Part shown: piece by piece, positions 25,023 to 32,967 of the stretch | Layout of the letters: every line of letters begins with the position of its first letter | How positions within the stretch are numbered: the first letter of the stretch is position 1 | The notes under the pieces: generated by a model | What the model saw: the letters and a program-made list of their open reading frames with translations, nothing else | What the model was told of the DNA's origin: nothing | The model's database searches: none | Source: Rikenellaceae bacterium | Lineage (GTDB): Bacteria; Bacteroidota; Bacteroidia; Bacteroidales; Rikenellaceae | Reading direction: 5' to 3' | DNA length: 64,000 nucleotides | Assembly: GCA_017936385.1 (NCBI GenBank) | Contig: JAGBFQ010000002.1 | Coordinates: 1-64,000, forward strand | Made by a program: the position numbers and the translations under genes

Positions 25023-25820
25023 TTACGCGAAGTATGAAATAATCGAAATAGAGCCTACGATTGCGCAATATACGGCAAACCATACCAATTTGCTGCGTTT
25101 AACAATCTCAATCATGAAACGGCAGGCGAAGGTGCCCGCAGCAAAAGCTGAAACGAAACCTGCAACCAGAGGCCACAGACCGATTTCGGCACCCATAGCC
25201 ATTTCGCCGCCGATAACCTCCAGGAAGGCTTCGCCCAGAATGGGCAGAATCACCATCAGGAACGAGAAGTGTGCAACGCTCTCTTTCTTGTTACCCAACA
25301 GCAGACCCGTGGCGATGGTTGTGCCCGAGCGGCTGAGTCCCGGCATAGCGGCCAGAGCCTGACCCAAACCGATGATGAAGGCGTCACGATATGAGATTTT
25401 CTCTTTAATGCGCGGTTTGGCGTAGGTCGCAAAGGTCAGCAACACGGCGGTCAGCAACAACATTGCACCCACAATCACCAGAATGTACGGAGCGTTGAGC
25501 ATTTCGTTGATTTGGTCCTTCAGGCAGATACCTACAATGCCGATGGGTATCATCGACAGCAAAATCTTAAAAAAGTATTGGGTTTGCTCGTTCATTTGGA
25601 ATTTCAGCACGCCACGGAGCAGGTCGCCCACCTCTTTGCGCAGAACCAGCAGAGTGCTGAGTACGGTTGCTACATGCAGTGTCACGTCGAATGTGAGGTT
25701 TTCTTGAATTTCAACGCCCAGCAGTGCTTTGGCGATTTGGAGGTGTCCGCTACTGCTGACGGGCAGGAATTCGGTCAAACCTTGAATGAGTCCGAGAACG
25801 ATGGATTCAAATACGTTCAT
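25023..25820 (-). CDS. uppP: Undecaprenyl-diphosphatase
   Basis: UppP (BacA) removes a phosphate from undecaprenyl diphosphate and so recycles the lipid carrier for peptidoglycan and surface glycans; it also gives bacitracin tolerance. The 265-residue membrane protein carries the two signature loops: [20 protein letters not shown] near residue 14 and [19 protein letters not shown] near 158. Several hydrophobic helices match the family fold. In the same operon as yfhO, ftsX and a DUF3098 gene. Confidence 0.96.
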   Translation of the reverse strand: MNVFESIVLGLIQGLTEFLPVSSSGHLQIAKALLGVEIQENLTFDVTLHVATVLSTLLVLRKEVGDLLRGVLKFQMNEQTQYFFKILLSMIPIGIVGICLKDQINEMLNAPYILVIVGAMLLLTAVLLTFATYAKPRIKEKISYRDAFIIGLGQALAAMPGLSRSGTTIATGLLLGNKKESVAHFSFLMVILPILGEAFLEVIGGEMAMGAEIGLWPLVAGFVSAFAAGTFACRFMIEIVKRSKLVWFAVYCAIVGSISIISYFA

Positions 25821-25843
25821 GTCTGTGTCTCGTTTTTAGTAGT

Positions 25844-26086
25844 TTATCTCTTCATTATTGCATAAATCTCGAAAGCGAAGCCGCCAATCACCAACAGCGG
25901 AGCCAGAGTGATACGTCTGAAATTGAACATCTCGTAGTTGAATACCTCAGGGTCGTCGCTTCCGCCACCTGCCATCAGCACGAAGCCGAGGACGATAACG
26001 GCAACTCCTATGGCCATCAACACAAGATTCTTTTTGCCGAGAGCCATCTTGCTCTCATTCTCTTTGAGGTCTGTCTGTTTATTCAT
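25844..26086 (-). CDS. DUF3098 small membrane protein
   Basis: An 80-residue protein. The start MNKQTDLKENESKMALG is preferred; a longer frame upstream runs back into the ftsX end and has no family match. Two hydrophobic helices (about 19-36 and 58-75) flank a GGGSDDPEVFNYEMFNFRR loop, the typical DUF3098 pattern in Bacteroidota. Function unknown. Its place between ftsX and uppP is common in the order and suggests a membrane or division-related role, which is inference. Confidence 0.85.
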   Translation of the reverse strand: MNKQTDLKENESKMALGKKNLVLMAIGVAVIVLGFVLMAGGGSDDPEVFNYEMFNFRRITLAPLLVIGGFAFEIYAIMKR

Positions 26087-26108
26087 CGTGTTCGAATGTT
26101 TTGCTTGG

Positions 26109-26984
26109 TTAATATATGTACAACTCGCCGCCTTGCAGACGTGTGGCACGTCTTACGGCCGCAGCTGTGAAAATCTCCGAAATTACCACACCCATGACAA
26201 TCATTCCGCCACACACCGCGGCCAATGCAATGTCATCTACCAAGAAAGACATCTCGGGCACACCGCGACTCATAGCCGCAACCATGGCGCAGAGCAACAG
26301 CGAGGCCAACACTCCGGCGTACAGGCCGTTCACGGCACTTCGTCCCAAAAACGGGCGCATGATGAACCAGCGCGTAGCACCCACCAATTTCATGGTTTCG
26401 ATAAGTTGAATTCGTGTGTTGATTGTCATGCGAATAGTGTTGCGTAGCAGGATGAGAGCAATTATCAGCAGTGCTGCGGCCATCATAACCAACACCACGT
26501 TGAAGCGTGTTAGGTTCTCCTCAATCAATTGCATGGTGCTTTTGGGGTAGACCACCTCCATTGTTTGTTCCCACGCGCCCCACACCTCGGCCAACGAATC
26601 AGCTGTTTCCGAAGAACTGCTCTCGGCCTTGAGTGTTATTTCGAACGAGTCGGGCAGGGGATTGCTACCCAGGAACTCCTCGAAATCTTCGCCAACGTAC
26701 TCCTTGAAATCCTCGGCTGCTTTAGCCTTGTCGATAAACTTCACACGTTTTACTTCGGGAGTCTGGCGCAACAAAACGCCCAACGAATCCTGCTCCTCGG
26801 GTGTGGTTGAGTTCAACATAAGATTGATAGCCATATTTTCGCGTATGGAGTCGGTGGCTCGGAGTGCGCTACCCATCAGGTAGGCGGCTGCACCGAGCAG
26901 AAAAAGCACCATCGAAATGCTGATGGTCGAAACGGCGTACGAGCGTCTTACTCGTCGTCGGAGTTGTTTATCGGTCAGTTTCAT
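26109..26984 (-). CDS. ftsX: Cell division permease FtsX
   Basis: FtsX links the cytoplasmic ATPase FtsE to peptidoglycan hydrolases at the septum. The 291 residues begin with a basic stretch and one helix (about 18-40), then a periplasmic domain (about 45-165), and three further helices with LVGATRWFIMRPFLGRSAVNG between them, the FtsX C-terminal signature. No ftsE is adjacent; it must lie elsewhere. The start overlaps the yfhO end by 17 bases. Confidence 0.92.
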   Translation of the reverse strand: MKLTDKQLRRRVRRSYAVSTISISMVLFLLGAAAYLMGSALRATDSIRENMAINLMLNSTTPEEQDSLGVLLRQTPEVKRVKFIDKAKAAEDFKEYVGEDFEEFLGSNPLPDSFEITLKAESSSSETADSLAEVWGAWEQTMEVVYPKSTMQLIEENLTRFNVVLVMMAAALLIIALILLRNTIRMTINTRIQLIETMKLVGATRWFIMRPFLGRSAVNGLYAGVLASLLLCAMVAAMSRGVPEMSFLVDDIALAAVCGGMIVMGVVISEIFTAAAVRRATRLQGGELYIY

Positions 26985-29391
26985 CGTTGTTCGTCTTTTT
27001 AGGTTTGCCCATCATCGTCGCAACGAGTGCGGCAGCCACGGCCGCCAAGATTGCAAGTGACGAGACGAGGGTTATATTCTCCACTTTGCGGAACTCTGGA
27101 ATTTTGAACTCCCATTCGATTATGTGCTCGCCTGCGGGAATGACCATTGCTCGCAATACGTAGTTGGCGCGGAAATATTCGGCCGGTTCACCGTCGATGC
27201 TTACACTCCAGCCGTGCGGGTAGTAAATCTCCGAGAACACCGCGATTTCGTCATAATCCGACGCGCTCTCATATCGCAGGTAGTTGGGCTTGTACTCCAC
27301 AAGTTCGATAACGGCCTGTTGGTCGACGCCCTCCATCGAGGCTTTCGAGTAGATGTCTGCAAAACGTTCGTCCGCAACGGCTTCGCTCACAAGGTCGATG
27401 TCGTCCAGAGCGTCGATTTCGTCTTGCGGACTCTCGACGGTCAGCAATTTGTCAACAAACCATGCAGCACCCAAGCGGTCGGGGTTGGGGATAACGTTGT
27501 ATTGCCTGGTCTGTTTGTCGGCCGTGATAAAGTATTTGGTGTTGAGCATATTGTACACGGGGCTTGCCGTGTTCGACAGATGGTGTTCAATCAGGTCTTG
27601 GTAGCGGCTCAATTTAGCTCCGTGGTAGCCACCCACCGAGCGGTGGAAGTACGAGGTTGTCGCATCGTTGAAGGGACTCACCGTGGTGTTCAGTACGCGG
27701 AATCCCGGCTCCTTATCCTGCATGATAGCCAAGTCGGCGGGGGTGGGTTGTACCTTGTTTTTGCTCGCCGAAACGAAAGTTGACTGTGGCAGGAAACGGG
27801 CGTTGACGGGAATCATATCGGCGCACACCAGCACGGCACACGCGGCAATCATCACTCCTCGTTTCAGTTTGCCCATTCCGAAAAGCAGAACCACACCTGC
27901 GGTCAGTGCCACAAAGATGAACGAACGCCAAGCGTCGCCCCTAAGCATTGCTGCTCTCTCGGAGTGCATTGCCGCCACCACATCGTCGGGCAGTTGTGCG
28001 TCCACAGCCGAGCCGAAATCAAACAGTGCTCCACCCAGCAGGGCAAACACCAAAGCGATGCCACCGGTAATACCAGCCGCCCACTTAAGTCCATGCATCA
28101 ATCTCTGGCGCTCCATGCCGTTCCACAACTCGGCCAACACGAAAGCACCAAGCAGTGGAATGGTGAACTCCACCACAGCCAGGGTCATCGACACCGTGCG
28201 GAACTTGTCGTATCCGGGCAGGATGTTGAACATCAGCTCCGTGAACCACATCATATTGCTGCCCCAGGCCAACATTACAGCCAACAGGCTTACACCTGCG
28301 AGCCACCACTTCTTGCGGCCTTCCAGCACAAACATTCCCAACACTGCCAAGAATATGGCCACAGCTCCGATGTACGTAGGACCTGCGGTGAAGGGTTGGT
28401 CGCCCCAATACGAGGGGAGTTGTGTCGCCAAGTCGCGTGCCCCGTATTTCCCCAATGATTTGGCAACCTCGCCGTTCGATGCAAAGCCGCCATTCGACGA
28501 GCCGCCCATCAGGCCGGGGATAAATGTGTTGAGGGTTTCCAGCTTGCCGTAGCTCCATGCGGTGGCATACTCCAAGTCGAGACCCTTCTCGCCTTGCGAA
28601 GTCGGAGCAAGCTCGGAGCCGCCACGGATGGTTTCGGCCGAGTGCGACATAGTGTAGTGTAGCGACGAGTAGTTGGCGCCCACCGACAGCACAGCGGCCA
28701 CGGCCAACACGGCGGTAGCCTTGAAGAATCGTGGCAGGGTTTTACTCTTAAGAGCTTGCACAAATTCGTTGATGGCCAGAGCCACGATGATAAGTCCGAA
28801 GTAGTAGGTGATTTGGGGGTGTCCTGCGCCTATTTCGATAGCAGCGGCAAGTGCCGTCAGTGCACCTCCCAGCCAGATGTTGCTGCGATAGGTGTACAAA
28901 ACTCCTCCAATCAACAACGGTGCGTAGGCCAAGGCCCACATCTTGGTGACGTGTCCCGCGCCGATGATTATGAAGAAGTAGGTCGACAGTCCGTAGGCCA
29001 AAGCCGAAACGAGTCCCACCCATGGATTTATGCCGCACATGAGCAGCATAACCCAAAAGCTGGTCATCGCCAGCAGAATGAAAGCCCACGGTTTGCCCAG
29101 CGCATTTTGTATCGAGTTCACGGCGTTGCGAATCACCATCGACGGGTATTTGACCGTAATCAGGTAGGCGGGCATGCCTCCGAACATACCTCCCGTCCAA
29201 CCCGAGTCCACACCTTCGGCGGCGCGCAGGTCTTTGATGTCCTTGCTCATACCTTCGTATTGCACCACGTCGTGCATGGGGATTTCTTTGCCCTCGAATT
29301 GCGGCGCGAAATATGCAGCGCATAGGGCTGCGAACAGAGCCAATACAGCGGCATAGGGAGCCACTCGGGTCAATATCGTTTTGAGATTCAT
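26968..29391 (-). CDS. YfhO family large membrane protein
   Basis: An 807-residue protein with a dozen or so hydrophobic helices in residues 10-560 and one near the C-terminus (LVSSLAILAAVAAALVATM). It resembles YfhO, a GT-C-like membrane protein needed for glycosylation of lipoteichoic acid in Firmicutes. The first loop has the GT-C-like acidic pattern HDVVQYEGMSKDIKD. The soluble tail (about 560-770) is beta-rich (FSEIYYPHGWSVSIDGEP). In Bacteroidota the substrate is unknown; transfer of a sugar from a polyprenyl phosphate to an envelope acceptor is inferred, and the neighbour uppP fits. Heads the operon down to queA. Confidence 0.85.
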   Translation of the reverse strand: MNLKTILTRVAPYAAVLALFAALCAAYFAPQFEGKEIPMHDVVQYEGMSKDIKDLRAAEGVDSGWTGGMFGGMPAYLITVKYPSMVIRNAVNSIQNALGKPWAFILLAMTSFWVMLLMCGINPWVGLVSALAYGLSTYFFIIIGAGHVTKMWALAYAPLLIGGVLYTYRSNIWLGGALTALAAAIEIGAGHPQITYYFGLIIVALAINEFVQALKSKTLPRFFKATAVLAVAAVLSVGANYSSLHYTMSHSAETIRGGSELAPTSQGEKGLDLEYATAWSYGKLETLNTFIPGLMGGSSNGGFASNGEVAKSLGKYGARDLATQLPSYWGDQPFTAGPTYIGAVAIFLAVLGMFVLEGRKKWWLAGVSLLAVMLAWGSNMMWFTELMFNILPGYDKFRTVSMTLAVVEFTIPLLGAFVLAELWNGMERQRLMHGLKWAAGITGGIALVFALLGGALFDFGSAVDAQLPDDVVAAMHSERAAMLRGDAWRSFIFVALTAGVVLLFGMGKLKRGVMIAACAVLVCADMIPVNARFLPQSTFVSASKNKVQPTPADLAIMQDKEPGFRVLNTTVSPFNDATTSYFHRSVGGYHGAKLSRYQDLIEHHLSNTASPVYNMLNTKYFITADKQTRQYNVIPNPDRLGAAWFVDKLLTVESPQDEIDALDDIDLVSEAVADERFADIYSKASMEGVDQQAVIELVEYKPNYLRYESASDYDEIAVFSEIYYPHGWSVSIDGEPAEYFRANYVLRAMVIPAGEHIIEWEFKIPEFRKVENITLVSSLAILAAVAAALVATMMGKPKKTNNDETDR

Positions 29392-29416
29392 GTTTTGTCG
29401 CTTTATAAATAAGGTG

Positions 29417-29424
29417 CAAAGTAA
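29417..29424 (-). promoter_or_regulatory. -7 box for the yfhO-queA operon
   Basis: Minus strand TTACTTTG, one base off the consensus, 25 bases before the yfhO start codon. Confidence 0.45.
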
Positions 29425-29487
29425 CTAAAAAAAGTTGAGATTTTTGCTTTTTGTGGCTGCCATTTGCCGTCGTTTGCGAAAAAATGC

Positions 29488-29495
29488 TAATTTTG
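29488..29495 (+). promoter_or_regulatory. -7 box for the polyprenyl synthetase gene
   Basis: TAATTTTG matches TAnnTTTG; TTTG at 29463-29466 gives a 21-base spacing to the -33 element. It lies 19 bases before the start codon. Confidence 0.6.
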
Positions 29496-29514
29496 CGTCC
29501 ATAAAACGGATTTT

Positions 29515-30495
29515 ATGACCTTACTTGAACAAATTCGCCAACCCATAGACACCGCTTTGCGTGAGTGTCGTGCCTACATGCGCAGCCGCATGACGGCCGA
29601 CGACCCTTTCGTGCAGTCGATGCTTGACTATGTGATTGATAATATGGGCAAAGGAGTGCGCCCTCTGCTTGCTATTTTGGCTTCGCGCCTGCACTCGTCG
29701 CAACCTCTGGGAGAGCGCACAAATCTGGCGGCAATGCTTGTCGAAATGATTCATACAGCCTCGTTGGTGCACGACGACGTGATTGATGAGTCGCCCATGC
29801 GACGCGGAAACCCCTCGGTCAATAGTCGTTGGGGAGCTAATAGCGCTGTGTTGTGCGGTGACTATATCCTTGCTACGGCTTTTGACGCGGGTATGACCAG
29901 CGGACACTACGACATTCCGACCTACATTATCTCGGCCATGAGAGAGTTGTGCTGTGGCGAATTGGTGCAGAACGAGTGTAACCGCACCTCGACTATGAGC
30001 CGCGAGGTGTATCTCGATATTATCAATAAAAAGACGGCCGTTTTGCTTTCGACGAGTGCTGCCGTTGGAGCCGTTGCCGTGGGCGCTTCTGAGGAGTGTG
30101 TGACACGCATGGCAGAGTTTGGAACAGCCCTCGGAATGGCTTTCCAAATCAAAGATGATATTCTTGACTATGATGTTGATGCTCAGACGGGTAAACCCTC
30201 GTGTAATGACCTGCGCGAAGGTAAAATTACCCTGCCTTTGTTGGATGTTTTGGAACGTGCCGAGAGTTCCGAGCGCGAACGCCTGATGACTTTGTTGAAG
30301 GCCGCCCGCATGGACGACGACGCTGTCGAGCAGTTGCGTGCGGAGGTTGTTGTGCGTGGTGGTTTGCAGGCAGCCGAACGTCTTATGGATGACTATATGG
30401 CGCGTGCCCGCGAGATATTAACGGCTTATCCCGCATCGGAGGTGCGCCGTTCGTTGGAGTTGCTGTGTGACTTTGTTGCAGCCCGAAATCATTAG
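29515..30495 (+). CDS. Polyprenyl diphosphate synthase
   Basis: A trans-isoprenyl diphosphate synthase of 326 residues that elongates farnesyl-type primers with isopentenyl diphosphate, most likely for the menaquinone side chain. The first Asp-rich motif is LVHDDVIDESPMRRG (about 87-101) and the second is FQIKDDILDYDVD (about 212-224); GKGVRPLLAIL and the central ELVQNECN also match. The length before the first motif and the small residues nearby suggest a long-chain product, but the chain length cannot be read reliably. Single-gene unit. Confidence 0.93.
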   Translation: MTLLEQIRQPIDTALRECRAYMRSRMTADDPFVQSMLDYVIDNMGKGVRPLLAILASRLHSSQPLGERTNLAAMLVEMIHTASLVHDDVIDESPMRRGNPSVNSRWGANSAVLCGDYILATAFDAGMTSGHYDIPTYIISAMRELCCGELVQNECNRTSTMSREVYLDIINKKTAVLLSTSAAVGAVAVGASEECVTRMAEFGTALGMAFQIKDDILDYDVDAQTGKPSCNDLREGKITLPLLDVLERAESSERERLMTLLKAARMDDDAVEQLRAEVVVRGGLQAAERLMDDYMARAREILTAYPASEVRRSLELLCDFVAARNH

Positions 30496-30520
30496 GGTTA
30501 CGATGCGTCTAAATATTGTT

Positions 30521-30550
30521 CGGAGGTTGCCTTGTGTGGGGCAACCTCCG
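30521..30550 (+). terminator. Hairpin after the polyprenyl synthase gene
   Basis: A perfect 11-base GC-rich stem (CGGAGGTTGCC at 30521-30531, GGCAACCTCCG at 30540-30550) 26 bases after the stop. No T tract follows, so it may act as a message-end stabiliser or a Rho-assisted end. Confidence 0.55.
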
Positions 30551-30610
30551 ATGTGTTTCAGGGGTGGGGTAGCCTAAAGGTTGTGCTAAATGCTTGGTGC
30601 GGCGATAATG

Positions 30611-30647
30611 AAAGGGACTGTTCAACCAACCGAGTCGAACAGCCCTC
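30611..30647 (-). terminator. Terminator-like hairpin after the YhcH gene
   Basis: GGGACTGTTC (30614-30623) faces GAACAGCCCT (30637-30646) with one bulge. On the minus strand a short TTTC follows. Lies about 27 bases after the YhcH stop and ends the mutL operon. Confidence 0.55.
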
Positions 30648-30672
30648 TATAATGTTTATGTAGGCGCAACTG

Positions 30673-31119
30673 CTACAACATCACCTTGACGATGCACTTT
30701 TTGATTTTGCCCTCGCCAATCATAGGCGCGTGACCATCCTCGGGCAGGAAGATTGCCATCTGACCCTCGTGCAACTCAAATTGCATGGTAGGGGTGTCTT
30801 CCCAGAAACAAATATCCTTAGCTTCGTCAAAGGGTGCAGACGCTTTCTTAAGCTCCTCGGCGGCAATCCATCCGAACTTCTCGCTGCCGCTCAGCACCAA
30901 CTGAATGTCCAGGTATTTGCGGTGGGTTTCGACGGGAGCATCCTCGGGACGTTTCAGTTCGGGTGACGAAATCATTGCGAAAATCTCGTCGCCGTCGATG
31001 TCGTGGCGACCATCTTCGAACGACGCAAGGTCGTTGTTCAAAATATACTCGAACGCTTTGGCCAAACGAGGCGACAGCGACAAGTAGCGGGTGTAGTTTT
31101 TGAGCGAATCTGCAATCAT
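30673..31119 (-). CDS. YhcH/YjgK/YiaL family protein
   Basis: A 148-residue cupin-like protein. The start MIADSLKNYTRY is preferred because family proteins begin exactly so; the longer frame adds an unrelated 22 residues that reach into the upstream gene. Motifs FEDGRHDIDGDEIFAM, ETHRKYLDIQLVLSGSE and the metal-site-like FLPEDGHAPM are characteristic (His and Glu ligands). The family includes EbgC, a regulator-like subunit of evolved beta-galactosidase, and sugar-anomer-related proteins; the real substrate is unknown. Last gene of the operon beginning at 35173, 23 bases after the EEP gene. Confidence 0.9.
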   Translation of the reverse strand: MIADSLKNYTRYLSLSPRLAKAFEYILNNDLASFEDGRHDIDGDEIFAMISSPELKRPEDAPVETHRKYLDIQLVLSGSEKFGWIAAEELKKASAPFDEAKDICFWEDTPTMQFELHEGQMAIFLPEDGHAPMIGEGKIKKCIVKVML

Positions 31120-31142
31120 GATGGTTATGTGTTTAGTGTGGT

Positions 31143-32300
31143 TTATAGTTCGAAAGTTACAGCCACCGGTTTGTGGTCCGAGCAATCAAACAGTGGCGAA
31201 GAGTAGTCAAGTGCTGTCAACCCATCCGAGTAAAGCACGTAGTCGATGCGTAGCAGGTTGAAGAAACTCTTGTAGGTGTACGATGAGCCCCAACCGGCCG
31301 TCTGATATGAGTCGTTAAGCCCTTGGGCTATTTTGTGATAGGTGTACGACATTGGGGTGTCGTTGAAATCTCCGCATACAATGGTTTTGTGGGGTGATTG
31401 CTCCACGGCGCGACGTATCACTTTGGCTTGTTCGGCACGGATGCGGTAATTCATGCCAAGTTTGTGGTACATGTTGCGGAACTTCTCCTGACGCGTGGTG
31501 TCGCTGACGAACTTCATGTTGTTGATATACTCTTGTTCGTCGGCCGTTATGGAGGTGGTTTGCAGGTGCGTCGACAAGACTCGAACGGTGTCGTTGCGGA
31601 ACACCACGTCGCACCAAATTGCCGAGTTCGGCAGGTCCTCGAAGTCTACGTGTCCGCTATTTATGATGGGGTAGCGGCTGTATATGGCAAGGCCCCAGCC
31701 ATGGTCGTTTCCGTTGTCAATTTTGTAGACCACCTTGGAGTGTTTGAGCCAAGGCACCCTTTTGCCAAACATCTTGCGCGAGGCTTGCACGGTCGATTGG
31801 AACTCCTGAAGGCACAATATATCGGGGTGCACCGAATCCACGGCAGCGACAATCTGGTCCATAGACGACACCAGGCGGTTGTTCTCGCGATTCATCATGC
31901 CCATGGTGTTGAATGTCATCACCTTGAATCGGTTTCGTGCTCGTTCCGAGCTCTCGTATTCGCGCAGGTACTGAGGTTGCCAAAACAGCGATACATTACC
32001 CACACCGAGCAGACCCACAAAGAGTGGCAACCACACCATTCTGTTCCAACGGATAATCCAAAACAGAATCAGCACAAGGTTTGTCATAAACAGAATGGGC
32101 ATTCCCAGAGGCAAATAAGCCAACGCTGCGCCACCTTCCGACGGGTCAATCCATCGGCTTATGTAGCTGAGCAACAGAAGCAACGAGACGACAATCGTCA
32201 CACAACTCATTGCAAAGTTGGTAAGCGAGAATCCTCTCTTTCGTCGGTCGTTTCGTGAGTACGAAACTCGGTATTGGTCCTGTTTTCGTCGGCGTGCCAT
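31143..32300 (-). CDS. Membrane-anchored endonuclease/exonuclease/phosphatase protein
   Basis: A 385-residue protein. A very basic N-terminus (about 1-24) leads to three hydrophobic helices (about 28-48, 60-80 and 85-105). The EEP domain starts near 125 with FKVMTFNTMGMMN; ILCLQEFQ supplies the metal-binding Glu, GWGLAIYSRYPI and VCGDFNDTP the middle motifs, and the closing FDCSDHKPVAV the catalytic Asp-His. The fold is shared by nucleases and lipid phosphatases. With the active domain outside the membrane, a phosphodiesterase acting on lipids or extracellular DNA is possible, but not shown by the sequence. Confidence 0.88.
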   Translation of the reverse strand: MARRRKQDQYRVSYSRNDRRKRGFSLTNFAMSCVTIVVSLLLLLSYISRWIDPSEGGAALAYLPLGMPILFMTNLVLILFWIIRWNRMVWLPLFVGLLGVGNVSLFWQPQYLREYESSERARNRFKVMTFNTMGMMNRENNRLVSSMDQIVAAVDSVHPDILCLQEFQSTVQASRKMFGKRVPWLKHSKVVYKIDNGNDHGWGLAIYSRYPIINSGHVDFEDLPNSAIWCDVVFRNDTVRVLSTHLQTTSITADEQEYINNMKFVSDTTRQEKFRNMYHKLGMNYRIRAEQAKVIRRAVEQSPHKTIVCGDFNDTPMSYTYHKIAQGLNDSYQTAGWGSSYTYKSFFNLLRIDYVLYSDGLTALDYSSPLFDCSDHKPVAVTFEL

Positions 32301-32316
32301 GCGCGTATTTGTTCGT

Positions 32317-32934
32317 CTAATAGAATATTTTGCCTGTTTTTTTCCAATATCGGAGCAGCAACCAGCCCCAAATCATTCCGCCCAAGTGAGCGAAGTGGGC
32401 CACGTTGTCCATTCGTCCCGACACACCGGCAAACAGCTCAATAAGTCCGTATATTATCACGAACCATTTGGCTTTGAGCGGTATGGGCGGGAACATCAGC
32501 ATGATGATGTTGTTGGGGTGCATCATTCCGAATGCCAGCAGGATACCGAATATGGCACCCGAGGCGCCCACGGTCGAAACAAAAGAGCCTTCCAACCAGC
32601 AGACCAACATCTGAATCAGTGCCGCACCGATTCCGCAAGCCATGTAGTAAATCAGAAAACGTTTGCTGCCCAACTCGTACTCCAACGTACGGCCGAACAT
32701 CCACAGCACAAACATGTTGAAGAACAGGTGCGAGAAGTCGGCATGCAGAAACATGTAGCTCACCGCCTGCCACGAGTGAAACATCTCGCTGCCCACGGGG
32801 TACAGAGCTCCCCATGCATACAAAAATTTACCAATGGGCAACATCTTGGCAGCCATCAGCATCAGTACGTTTAAGATTATCAGGTTCTTTACGACGGGAG
32901 GTGTTCCCGGCATTCCGTATCGTCTGTATTCCAT
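32317..32934 (-). CDS. Rhomboid family intramembrane serine protease
   Basis: A 205-residue six-helix rhomboid. It has the WQAVSYMFLHADFSHLFFNMFVLWMFG loop and helix in two parts, the nucleophile serine in VGASGAIFGILLAFG, and the catalytic histidine in VAHFAHLGGMIWGW. All residues needed for activity are present. Rhomboids cut membrane-spanning segments of other proteins; the target here is unknown. It lies between mutL (33-base gap) and the EEP gene (16-base gap) in one operon. Confidence 0.93.
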   Translation of the reverse strand: MEYRRYGMPGTPPVVKNLIILNVLMLMAAKMLPIGKFLYAWGALYPVGSEMFHSWQAVSYMFLHADFSHLFFNMFVLWMFGRTLEYELGSKRFLIYYMACGIGAALIQMLVCWLEGSFVSTVGASGAIFGILLAFGMMHPNNIIMLMFPPIPLKAKWFVIIYGLIELFAGVSGRMDNVAHFAHLGGMIWGWLLLRYWKKTGKIFY

Positions 32935-32967
32935 GTGAGTGTTGTTTCGAAGTGAGTGTTGTTGTGT